Positions 1-6,080 of a DNA stretch of 8,003 bases are shown one piece after another. The notes beneath the pieces are model-generated. The model was given only the letters and a program-made list of their open reading frames with translations, had not been told where the DNA came from and ran no database searches. Made by a program: the position numbers and the translations under genes. The first letter of the stretch is position 1; the number at the start of each line of letters is the position of its first letter. Origin of the DNA: an uncultured Verrucomicrobiota bacterium (GTDB lineage: Bacteria; Verrucomicrobiota; Verrucomicrobiia; Limisphaerales; UBA9464); assembly GCA_903930165.1 (NCBI GenBank), contig CAIYXO010000635.1:1-8003 (forward strand). The letters are read 5' to 3'.

Positions 1-651
1 GAGGATCTCCCTCAGGGCCTCCGTCCCTCCCGTCGAGGAACCGATGAGGATCACGTCCCGTGACCGGGGGCCGGGCCCGCCGGGCGGTGCCTTCGTCGGG
101 ACATGGTTCAGGACGGCGGCGACCTGGTGGACGTCCGAAAGGTGCCTGGGGCCGGCTGCTGCTGCCGTCGCGGCCGTCGCCGGGGCCCGGGCGGGCAGCG
201 GTTTGGGTACGGGAGCCGCCGGGGCGGCGGGGCGCCGGATCCGTGCCTGCGCGGCCGCGCGGATCTTCGAGGCCAACGCCTGGCCGTCGCTGTGCGCGGA
301 GAAAGAGCCGCTCGGCTTTCCGATGAAGTCGATCGCCCCGGCCTCCAGGGCCTCCATCGCGATGGCCGTGGCCGAACCGGTGTGCGAGCTCATGATGATC
401 ACCGGAGTCGGCCGGTGCTTCATGAGCAGCCGCAGGAACGTGAGCCCGTCCATGCGCGGCATGTTGATGTCGAGCGTCACCACGTCCGGCTGGAGCTCGA
501 GGATGCGGTCTCGGGCCTCGTAGGGGTCGGCCGCGGTGCCGACGATCTCGATGTCGGGCTCGGCGGCGAGGCTTTCCTGGACGATCCGGCGCACGAGCGC
601 GGAGTCGTCCACGACCAGGGTCCGGATCCTCTTCTGGCCGCCGCCGTTCAT
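1..651 (-). CDS. cheB: Chemotaxis protein-glutamate methylesterase CheB (3' part cut by window edge)
   Basis: CheB removes methyl groups from receptor glutamates (and can deamidate glutamines) in the cytoplasm when its receiver domain is phosphorylated by CheA, opposing CheR. The 217 visible residues start with a receiver domain at about 8-115, with the acidic pair D15/D16 in VVDDS, phosphoacceptor D61 in TLDINMP, the SSH motif near 88-90 and K112 in GKP. An Ala/Pro-rich linker of roughly 75 residues follows. The catalytic domain then begins at about residue 199 with VILIGSSTGGTEAL, where S206 matches the catalytic serine of the CheB family. The rest of the esterase domain, with its His and Asp, lies left of the window. 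The ATG overlaps the stop of the upstream HDOD gene as ATGA, so translation is probably coupled. The long linker is unusual but not unique. The identification is firm. Confidence 0.95.
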   Translation of the reverse strand, partial: MNGGGQKRIRTLVVDDSALVRRIVQESLAAEPDIEIVGTAADPYEARDRILELQPDVVTLDINMPRMDGLTFLRLLMKHRPTPVIIMSSHTGSATAIAMEALEAGAIDFIGKPSGSFSAHSDGQALASKIRAAAQARIRRPAAPAAPVPKPLPARAPATAATAAAAGPRHLSDVHQVAAVLNHVPTKAPPGGPGPRSRDVILIGSSTGGTEALREIL

Positions 652-1496
652 GCCTTGATCTGGAACAGGGTCTCGATGGTCTCGAACTCGTCGCGGGTGA
701 GGACGACCAGCTTCTCGAGCATCTTGGGGTCGAGGCCGAGGATGGAGAACACCGTGTTCTGGCTGCGGAAGGCGAAGGCGTTGTGGCCGTATCCGTGGCC
801 GAGGGTGTAGGCGATGAAGTTGGAAAGGTAGACGATCGAGGCGAGCCGGTGGTGGGGCTCGGCGGCGGAGGGCATGTGGTGGAAGCGCACGGCCACGGCC
901 ACGGAGGTCGGGAAGTTCCACCGTTCGAGCAGCCGGCTGCCCAGTTCGGCGTGGTGGAATCCGAGCACCCGCTTCTCCGCCTCCAGCAGCGAACAGCCCT
1001 CCTTCTCGAGCGTCCGGATCAGCTCGAGGCTGTTGTCCTCGATCACCTGGGCGATGATGACCTTGCCGAGGTCGTGGAGCAGTCCGGCGGTGAAGGCGAT
1101 GTTCTCGTCGTTGCCGGTCATCCGGGCGAGCAGCCTGCCGGCGACGCCGGAGGTGACGGAGTGCTGCCACAGGTCGCCCTCGCCCATGCCGTAGGCCTTC
1201 TGCGCGGGCCGCAGGGAGCGGGCGGCGCTGACGGCGACCACGAGCTGGAAGACGGTGTTGAAGCCGAGGCGGAAGATGGCCTCGCCGAGGTCGGCGACGC
1301 GTCGGCTGGCGGCGAACGCGGTGGTGTTGCTGGCCCGGAGCACGTTCGCGGCGAGGCCGGGATCGTACTGGATCAGCTGCACCACACGGGTGGCGTCGGC
1401 GTCGTCGGAAGACAGCAGCTGCATGAGCTGCGGAAGCACCCTCGGGGCCGGGGGCAGGTGCTTCACCTTGTCGATGAATGCGTCTAGCTCCTGCAT
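648..1496 (-). CDS. HDOD domain protein in the chemotaxis operon
   Basis: The gene encodes 282 residues, of which about 12-215 form an HDOD domain, a degenerate relative of HD phosphohydrolases used in signalling. Family hallmarks are the start LPPAPRVLPQL (14-24), YDPGLAANVLRASNT (44-58), the helix GEAIFRLGFNTV (71-82), AFTAGLLHDLGK (134-145, keeping H141-D142), GFHHAELGSRLLERW (179-193) and VAVRFHHMP (201-209). A short C-terminal tail of about 60 residues has no recognised domain. There is no signal peptide or membrane segment. Its ATG lies inside the 3' end of cheD (13-base overlap) and its TGA overlaps the cheB ATG, so it is made together with receptor-modifying enzymes. HDOD proteins elsewhere affect motility, c-di-GMP-linked signalling and stress responses. 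Here a role in chemotaxis or motility control is inferred from context only, and enzymatic activity is uncertain. Confidence 0.9.
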   Translation of the reverse strand: MQELDAFIDKVKHLPPAPRVLPQLMQLLSSDDADATRVVQLIQYDPGLAANVLRASNTTAFAASRRVADLGEAIFRLGFNTVFQLVVAVSAARSLRPAQKAYGMGEGDLWQHSVTSGVAGRLLARMTGNDENIAFTAGLLHDLGKVIIAQVIEDNSLELIRTLEKEGCSLLEAEKRVLGFHHAELGSRLLERWNFPTSVAVAVRFHHMPSAAEPHHRLASIVYLSNFIAYTLGHGYGHNAFAFRSQNTVFSILGLDPKMLEKLVVLTRDEFETIETLFQIKA

Positions 1497-2008
1497 AGGG
1501 GCACCTCGTCCTTGCTGCCGGAGATCCGCAGCGTGACGGATCCGTCGGAGACTCTGAGCATCATGGTTCGGTTGACCTGGCCGCCGACGGCGCTGGCGTG
1601 GATGGTGAGGCCGTTGCGTTCGAGCGTCCGCAGCAGCGCCTCGTGGTTCCGTCGGCCGATGTTGAAGAAGTTGTTGTCGTCGAGGATCTGGGCGCCTCCG
1701 GCGACGCAGACCTTGAGTCGGGAGCGTTCGGCCTTGAGCTGGTAGGCGGCCCGGAGCAGCGCCGGCACCGCGGTGTCGACGAACATGGCCGGGTTCGCGA
1801 TGCCCTTCGCCGGATCGATCGTCGAGTCGGGCAGCATGAGGTGGAGCAGCCCGCCGACCCGGGCGACGGGATCGTGCACCGAGATCCCGAGGCAGGATCC
1901 GAGCGAGTAGGTGGTGAAGACCACGTTGGGGTTGTTCGACACCGCCATGTCGGCGACGCCGACGATGACCCTCTGGTCGAAAGGTATGATGCTGGGTGAG
2001 GCGGCCAT
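1484..2008 (-). CDS. cheD: Chemoreceptor glutamine deamidase CheD
   Basis: CheD hydrolyses specific receptor glutamines to glutamates, creating methylation sites for CheR, and in some bacteria it also binds CheC. The protein has 174 residues, a normal length. The cysteine-hydrolase triad is visible with family spacing: T33, C39 in YSLGSCLG and H56 in GLLHLMLP. Other family blocks are KVCVAGGAQIL (99-109), FFNIGRRN (114-121) and VGGQVNRTM (141-149). It starts 10 bases after the cheR stop and its end overlaps the HDOD start by 13 bases, so it is the second gene of the tight cheR-cheD-HDOD-cheB unit. No cheC is seen in the window. The ATG at 2008 is preferred because the usual beta-strand region before the catalytic Cys is then complete. 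All catalytic residues are present, so an active deamidase is expected. Confidence 0.95.
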   Translation of the reverse strand: MAASPSIIPFDQRVIVGVADMAVSNNPNVVFTTYSLGSCLGISVHDPVARVGGLLHLMLPDSTIDPAKGIANPAMFVDTAVPALLRAAYQLKAERSRLKVCVAGGAQILDDNNFFNIGRRNHEALLRTLERNGLTIHASAVGGQVNRTMMLRVSDGSVTLRISGSKDEVPLCRS

Positions 2009-2018
2009 CTTGAGGGCG

Positions 2019-2858
2019 TCAGGTCAGGCGGTAGACGCTGGGCTTGAGGCATTGGAACGGCACCTTGAGGCCGTTGAGGCTCTCGGAATGGCCGATGAGA
2101 AGATAGCCGCCGGGAACCAGGTGCCGCGCGAGGCGGTTGACCAGCTCCTCCTGGGTATGGCGGTCGAAATAGATCATCACGTTGCGGCAGAAGATGACCT
2201 CGAACTTGTCCGGGAACTGGTAGTCGCCGAGCAGGTTCAGGTTCCTGAAGGTGAGCCGGGACTGGAGGTTCGGCTTCACCCGGTAGTGGTCCTCCCATTC
2301 GCCGCTGCCGCGCTGGAAGTGCCGGCGGAGCCAGTCCGGCTTGATCGCGGCGAGCTTGTCGGTCGGGTAGATGGCCTGACGGGCGGTGTCCAGGGCGCGG
2401 GTCGAGATGTCCGTCGCGAGGATCTTCCAGTCCCATTGCCCGAGGGGGAAGTGTTCCGCGAGGTAGAGTGCGATGCTCCACGGTTCCTCTCCGGTGGCGC
2501 TCGCCGCGCTCCAGACCCCGAATCCGCGGCGCCCGTCCTTCAACAGCCCCGGCAGGGCGGTTTCCACGAGGAATCGGAAGTGGTCCTCCTCGCGCAGGAA
2601 ATGGGTGTAGTTGGTGGTGAGGGCGTCGAGCAGGCGGGTGAACTCGGCCGGGTCGCCGGTCCGTTCCAGGTGGCTGGTGTACTCTCCCAGCCGGATCATC
2701 CCGAGGGCCCTCAGGCGTTTGCCCAGGCGCGCCCGGATCAGCGGTTCCTTCCCGTCGTGGAGGCGGATCCGTGAGCGGCTGTAGATCTCGCGGACCACCC
2801 AGGCGCAGGCTTCCTGTTCCGTGTGCTCTCGGCCGTGCTGGGTGGTGGGGGATTTCAT
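2019..2858 (-). CDS. cheR: Chemotaxis protein methyltransferase CheR
   Basis: CheR uses S-adenosylmethionine to methylate receptor glutamates in the cytoplasm. With the ATG at 2858 it has 279 residues, the usual size. An N-terminal all-helical CheR_N domain covers about 15-70, with RIRLHDGKEPLIRARL. The catalytic domain follows with THFLREEDHF (85-94), SAM motif I VWSAASATGEEPWS (115-128), the acidic ATDIS (148-152), FRNLNLL (204-210), FCRNVMIYF (223-231) and GGYLLIGHSESL (250-261). Two positions differ from the common form: Ala replaces the usual Cys in motif I, and FLR replaces FFR. Both look conservative. A GTG at 2954 would add 32 residues, but it lies in a hairpin loop and the extra sequence is unlike the family. 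No strong Shine-Dalgarno is visible at 2858. It is separated from the upstream STAS gene by 180 bases and followed closely by cheD. Confidence 0.94.
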   Translation of the reverse strand: MKSPTTQHGREHTEQEACAWVVREIYSRSRIRLHDGKEPLIRARLGKRLRALGMIRLGEYTSHLERTGDPAEFTRLLDALTTNYTHFLREEDHFRFLVETALPGLLKDGRRGFGVWSAASATGEEPWSIALYLAEHFPLGQWDWKILATDISTRALDTARQAIYPTDKLAAIKPDWLRRHFQRGSGEWEDHYRVKPNLQSRLTFRNLNLLGDYQFPDKFEVIFCRNVMIYFDRHTQEELVNRLARHLVPGGYLLIGHSESLNGLKVPFQCLKPSVYRLT

Positions 2859-2879
2859 GGGCCAATACCGGCACGAGGG

Positions 2880-2918
2880 CATCGGCAGATTTCCCGGTCC
2901 CCTTGAGGCTTGCCGATG
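2880..2918 (-). promoter_or_regulatory. Inverted repeat just upstream of the cheR start
   Basis: CATCGGCA (2880-2887) and TGCCGATG (2911-2918) are perfect 8-base complements separated by 23 bases, ending 21 bases before the cheR ATG at 2858. In the transcript this could form a stem beside the translation start. It may also be a DNA operator. TTTCCC (2890-2895) and GGGAAA (2919-2924) offer a competing pairing. The function is unknown, and the structure is inferred from base complementarity only. Confidence 0.4.
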
Positions 2919-2927
2919 GGGAAAGGG

Positions 2928-2959
2928 CTTCGAAAACCGAAGTTCCGGGGACACCCCGG
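2928..2959 (-). promoter_or_regulatory. Tandem short hairpins in the STAS-cheR intergenic leader
   Basis: On the minus strand two perfect hairpins follow each other with a two-base spacer: CCGGGG-TGT-CCCCGG (2959-2945) and CTTCG-GTTTT-CGAAG (2942-2928). They lie about 70-100 bases upstream of the cheR start. They may be a partial terminator or attenuator between the STAS gene and cheR, an RNA processing or stability site, or a leader structure. There is no U-tract after the second stem, which argues against a classical intrinsic terminator. Confidence 0.4.
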
Positions 2960-3031
2960 GATGGGATCCGGGAAGCCTCCGGCAGGGCGTCGGGACCGAG
3001 GTGGCGAGGGCGGGACGGAGCGGAGCAGGAT

Positions 3032-3057
3032 GTCCGGGTCAGCCGGGCGTCCCGGAC
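3032..3057 (-). other. Weak hairpin over the STAS gene stop codon
   Basis: GTCCGGG (3032-3038) and CCCGGAC (3051-3057) form a perfect seven-base inverted repeat with a 12-base loop containing the stop codon of the STAS gene. It could contribute to 3' end stability of that message. No U-run follows, and in DNA this GC-rich a chance match is plausible. Confidence 0.25.
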
Positions 3058-3545
3058 TCCTTCGCCAGCTCGCGTGCGAGGTACTGTTCGACCATCTGGA
3101 ACTTCGCCACGTTCTCCGGCTTCAGGGCCATCAGGGTCCGGTGCGACTCGAGGCAGCAGCGGAGGACCTCGGCGCGTGTGCCGGGGGCCAGGTCCTCGGC
3201 GGGACCGGTCTCCGTGACGCCGGCCGCATCGGCCGTCGGCAGCAGCGTGACCAGCTCGAGCACGCCATGGTCGGCAAGGGTGTCGAGGATCCTCTGCGGC
3301 GGCCTGTGGAGGGCGAAGGACACACCGGAATCGCGGACGAAGCCCGAGATCATCCCGGAGAAGCCGCTGTCCATCAGCAGGATCTCCGAGAGGTCGAGCA
3401 CGAAGCGGCCCACCCCGGCCGACCGGAGCCGTTGGACGGCGGCCTCGAACGCGGGGGTCGATTCCGCCGCGGCACGGCCCACCAAGCGGATGTAGGCGGT
3501 ATCCCCATCCACGCCGAGAGAGATCTTGCAGCCGGGCAGCGGCAT
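3039..3545 (-). CDS. STAS-domain protein (anti-anti-sigma-like)
   Basis: The gene encodes a 168-residue cytoplasmic protein. Residues about 6-105 form a STAS domain: the first strands ISLGVDGDTAYIRLVGR (8-24), then RFVLDLSEILLMDSGFSGMI (47-66) and the strand and helix VSFALHRPPQRILDTL (75-90). A helical tail of some 45 residues, with ESHRTLMALKPENVAKF (133-149), resembles tails of STAS proteins in Verrucomicrobiota-like bacteria. STAS proteins such as SpoIIAA usually bind anti-sigma kinases and are switched by phosphorylation at the Ser or Thr after the DS pair. Here the aligned position is G61 (D59-S60-G61-F62), so the usual phosphoacceptor may be missing unless S60 or S63 substitutes. Its position upstream of cheR suggests a signalling role next to chemotaxis. 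The partner is unknown and no anti-sigma kinase lies in the window. No clear Shine-Dalgarno precedes the ATG. Confidence 0.85.
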   Translation of the reverse strand: MPLPGCKISLGVDGDTAYIRLVGRAAAESTPAFEAAVQRLRSAGVGRFVLDLSEILLMDSGFSGMISGFVRDSGVSFALHRPPQRILDTLADHGVLELVTLLPTADAAGVTETGPAEDLAPGTRAEVLRCCLESHRTLMALKPENVAKFQMVEQYLARELAKESGTPG

Positions 3546-3554
3546 TCCGGGGTG

Positions 3555-3582
3555 ACTATCGGATGGGGGTCCGGTGGGTCAA
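3555..3582 (-). promoter_or_regulatory. Candidate sigma-70-like promoter for the STAS gene
   Basis: On the minus strand TTGACC (3582-3577) and GATAGT (3560-3555) are separated by 16 bases, resembling -35 (5 of 6) and -10 (4 of 6) elements. The predicted start of transcription, near 3548, falls only a few bases before the ATG at 3545. That would make a nearly leaderless transcript, in line with the missing Shine-Dalgarno sequence. The match is by eye and unproven. Confidence 0.35.
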
Positions 3583-3601
3583 GCTCCCGGGTTCGGCGGC
3601 T

Positions 3602-4792
3602 TCACACCTCGTTCTCGTTGAGGAACCGACGCCCGAAGCGTTCAACCAGTCCGAGGGTCACCGCGTAGGCGGCCCTTCGGCCGGGGGTCAGGTGGGAGGC
3701 GTGGAGGGCGTTGGACTCCACCACGGGGAGACCTCCGCGCCGCCGCTTGAACTCGCCGGCGCCGGAACTGTAGTTGAGCAGCTGGCCGCGTTCCGCCACG
3801 TCGGAGAGGAGCAGGGCGACCAGGTGTCGATAGAGCCCGACCCCCGGCGGCAGCGTGGTGTCGTAACCGATGAAGGGGGTCGAGGTGACGTCTCCCTGCG
3901 AGTAGCATGCGTAGATCCCGTCGAGGACGCCGGTCGCGTTGCGAAGCCCCCGGAACTCCATCCAGCCTTCCGCGAGCGCCCGCTCGACGAAGCGCCGTGT
4001 GTAGCGCGGGTTGAGGGAGGAGTGCTTCTCCACGTAGAGCTGCCGGTAGAGGGAAAGGATGCGTGGCACGTCCGCGGCACGGAGTCCGTCGGGCCCGACC
4101 ACCTCGTATCCGGCGAGCTTCCGCAACGCCTTCAGGTCGCGGCGCAGGGTGTCCTTCGCGAGGAACCCCGGTTCCCGGCCGTCGAAGAAGTAGACGCGCC
4201 GGCTGGCGAAGACGTGGTGTTCGGCGTCGCGGAACGCCTGCGGCGGGATCGAGCCGGGGAGGTCGTTGAGGCACCTCACCAGGATGGCGTGGTCGGGGAA
4301 CCGGCGGGAGAGCAGCCGGGTGGCCTCCCCGATCGCCCCGGCGGCCTCCGGGGCGTGGAGGTTGGTCGAAAGCAGGCCGGCGCTCCATTGGACCGTGCGG
4401 TCGAGGCGCCAGGTCCTGAAGGCGACCGCCATCGCCCCCAGGCCGATCCGGGCCAACCGGCGCAGCGCCGGATCCTGGACCAACGAGAGCTCGGCCGCCG
4501 GGTACGCGACGTACTGGGTGTGCAGGGAACACGGGAAGGCGGCCCCGGGCCTGCCGTCGTGGACCGTCAGCGCGAAGCTTCCGGCCGACGTCCGCAGCAC
4601 CCCGGATTCCAGCCTGAAGTTCTCGGCGAGACGCGAGGGACCCTCCTCCAGGAATCCCCGCCAGTAGCCTGCGTGTCCCCGGAAGTCCTCGTCCACCCAG
4701 TCGACCGCCTCCGGTCCGAACCGGATCCCGGGGCCGGAAACCGCGGTCCTGGCCGCTTCAGGTCGCCAGGTCGGCAATGTAGAAGCTTCCAT
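3602..4792 (-). CDS. GNAT/FemAB-like acyltransferase-type protein, partner of BtaA
   Basis: The protein has 396 residues with no signal peptide or membrane segment. The C-terminal half (about 212-365) resembles GNAT/FemAB-type acyltransferases: KDTLRRDLKALRKL (213-226), VPRILSLYRQLYVEKHS (242-258), then FRGLRNATGVLDGIYACYS (280-298) as the central strands, LPPGVGLYRHLV (314-325) at the position of the CoA-binding turn and helix, and SSGAGEFKRRRGG (342-354). The N-terminal half has blocks such as FPCSLHTQYVAYPAAEL (86-102) and could be a second, degenerate domain of the same fold. The family assignment is tentative. The ATG at 4792 is chosen because longer readings run far into the upstream btaA-like gene. 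Even so the genes overlap by 35 bases, which implies coupled translation. Acylation or another modification of the BtaA product or a related lipid is inference. The substrate is unknown. Confidence 0.75.
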   Translation of the reverse strand: MEASTLPTWRPEAARTAVSGPGIRFGPEAVDWVDEDFRGHAGYWRGFLEEGPSRLAENFRLESGVLRTSAGSFALTVHDGRPGAAFPCSLHTQYVAYPAAELSLVQDPALRRLARIGLGAMAVAFRTWRLDRTVQWSAGLLSTNLHAPEAAGAIGEATRLLSRRFPDHAILVRCLNDLPGSIPPQAFRDAEHHVFASRRVYFFDGREPGFLAKDTLRRDLKALRKLAGYEVVGPDGLRAADVPRILSLYRQLYVEKHSSLNPRYTRRFVERALAEGWMEFRGLRNATGVLDGIYACYSQGDVTSTPFIGYDTTLPPGVGLYRHLVALLLSDVAERGQLLNYSSGAGEFKRRRGGLPVVESNALHASHLTPGRRAAYAVTLGLVERFGRRFLNENEV

Positions 4793-5954
4793 AGGTGTGT
4801 ACCCGGTCGCGCTCGTGGCAGGACCGCGCCGTCTCCGTGTCATATCGCAACAGGTCTCCCACGCGGCGCTGCCGGCCCTCGACCTCCACGCGGATGGGAT
4901 CCACGAAGTCCACGTGGAACCCGCCGCTGCGCCAAAGGATCCGGGCGCCCGCGCGGGCACGGTCGACGATGGCCTGCCATTCGGCCGCGAGCAGTTCCGG
5001 ATGCGCGTGGCTGAGCCAGTCCATGTGGTCGAGCAGCACGAAGTGGGAAAGCGATCCGTTGTGGCCGCGCAGGAATCCGGTCAGGTCGCCGGTGTGGATC
5101 CGTATCCTGTCCACCATGCCGGACTTCAGGCGTTGGAAGTTGTCGGGCTTCAGGTAGCCCGGGCAGCACTCGCGGGAATAGCGGCCGAAGAGGTAGAGGC
5201 GCCAGAAGTAGTTGTCCGCCGTCGGCAGCCGGGTGAAGACGGATTCGACGCAGTCCTCCATGAAGTCGGCGACGCTGCGGGCCGTGGTCCGCTCCAGGTG
5301 TTCGCGTTGCGCCTTCGGCACGCCGAGCAGGCTGAGGACCGCGTCGGTCCGCAGCGCCCGCTTCAGGGCGGGCCGCCACATCGCGTCCCGCACGGAGCCC
5401 AGATAGATCCGGCGCTGCTCGTCGAGGCAGCCCGCCGAGAACAGCGAGAGGACGTCCGCGTGGATCCGTGCCCACTGGCAGTACTTGACCATCAGCTTCC
5501 CGAAGACGCCGGTCGTGCCGCGGTGGTAGAACGAATCGTCGTCGCCGGGTCGGGAGAGGAAATGGAGCCGCCGGTCCCAGTATCCGCGCGCGGACTCCGA
5601 GAGGTCCGCACGGAGCGTGTCCCGGTACCAGCCCGGGAACTTCGCGTGGCCGCCGTCCCCGAACAGGGCGAAGAAGTCCTCGAAGTCGAGCCGTCTCACG
5701 CCCGCGATCTTGAGCTCCAGCAGCGCGTTCTGGCGGAAGTTCATGTCCACCGCGTGGATGCGGTTCGGGCCGTCGAGGGCGTAGTCGAGGGCGTTGCAGC
5801 CCGCCGAGGTGATCAGCACGACGTCGCTCGCCGCGTCGAGGGACATCACCTCGCGGTCGAGGCGCGGGTCCTCCCAGCAGGTGTTGTAGACGAGGTGGTT
5901 GCCGTGGACGTACGAGAAGATGCTGCGGGTGGTCCAGTCAGAGATCGCCTTCAT
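4758..5954 (-). CDS. btaA: BtaA-like (DUF3419) S-adenosylmethionine:diacylglycerol 3-amino-3-carboxypropyltransferase
   Basis: BtaA transfers the 3-amino-3-carboxypropyl group of S-adenosylmethionine to diacylglycerol, giving diacylglycerylhomoserine, the precursor of the betaine lipid DGTS, at the inner membrane face. The 398-residue protein is full length. Family blocks are LVYNTCWEDPRLDREVM (21-37), SAM-binding LITSAGCNALDYAL (47-60) and IHAVDMNFRQNALLELK (67-83), FYHRGTTGVFGKLM (142-155), the region with LPTADNYFWRLYLFGRY (243-259), HFVLLDHMDWL (304-314) and the end VHTYGSFYIADL (385-396). The ATG at 5954 is preferred over a GTG at 5978 because an AAAGGA Shine-Dalgarno lies 8 bases upstream of it. 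No canonical btaB methyltransferase is adjacent. A GNAT-like gene overlaps its end, and a different methyltransferase is divergent. The exact product in this organism is therefore uncertain. Confidence 0.87.
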   Translation of the reverse strand: MKAISDWTTRSIFSYVHGNHLVYNTCWEDPRLDREVMSLDAASDVVLITSAGCNALDYALDGPNRIHAVDMNFRQNALLELKIAGVRRLDFEDFFALFGDGGHAKFPGWYRDTLRADLSESARGYWDRRLHFLSRPGDDDSFYHRGTTGVFGKLMVKYCQWARIHADVLSLFSAGCLDEQRRIYLGSVRDAMWRPALKRALRTDAVLSLLGVPKAQREHLERTTARSVADFMEDCVESVFTRLPTADNYFWRLYLFGRYSRECCPGYLKPDNFQRLKSGMVDRIRIHTGDLTGFLRGHNGSLSHFVLLDHMDWLSHAHPELLAAEWQAIVDRARAGARILWRSGGFHVDFVDPIRVEVEGRQRRVGDLLRYDTETARSCHERDRVHTYGSFYIADLAT

Positions 5955-6031
5955 GGGATGGTCCTTTCGACCCGACACGCTCCACCGGCGCCGCCCTCCT
6001 CCGCAAACCCGCTCGCAATGATCGCAGGATC

Positions 6032-6061
6032 TTCACACGACCGGAGTACGGAGTTCACACG
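6032..6061. repeat. TTCACACG direct repeat in the btaA/methyltransferase divergent region
   Basis: TTCACACG occurs at 6032-6039 and again at 6054-6061, 22 bases apart from start to start, with similar flanks (ACCGGAG and GAGCGGAG). Twenty-two bases is two turns of DNA, so a regulator could bind both copies on one face. The second copy abuts the methyltransferase Shine-Dalgarno (GGAGG at 6066-6070). It loosely recalls the 11-base-spaced direct repeats bound by PhoB/PhoP-type regulators, which would suit a phosphorus-free lipid locus, but that link is inference. Confidence 0.4.
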
Positions 6062-6080
6062 GAGCGGAGGATCGTAGCCC

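Noticed and set aside
1561..2874. Open frame of 437 codons on the minus strand across cheD and cheR
   Set aside because: It is out of frame with both genes, which have full catalytic motifs in their own frames. Its Pro/Arg/Ser-rich composition marks it as a shadow.
2859..2954. 32-residue N-terminal extension of CheR from a GTG at 2954
   Set aside because: The GTG lies in a hairpin loop, the extension is unlike the family, and the ATG at 2858 gives a normal-length CheR.
4793..4960. 56-residue N-terminal extension of the GNAT-like protein
   Set aside because: It lies wholly inside the conserved C-terminal part of the btaA-like gene and is Ser/Arg/Ala-rich low-complexity sequence.
3563..5014. 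Long open frame of 483 codons on the plus strand
   Set aside because: It runs antisense to the GNAT-like and btaA-like genes, has no recognisable motif and is rich in low-complexity Gly/Arg/Pro/Val, as expected from third-position GC bias opposite real genes.
4797..6077. Open frame of 426 codons on the plus strand
   Set aside because: It is a shadow of the btaA-like gene: no family motifs, Val/Glu/Arg-rich composition, and no plausible ribosome binding site.
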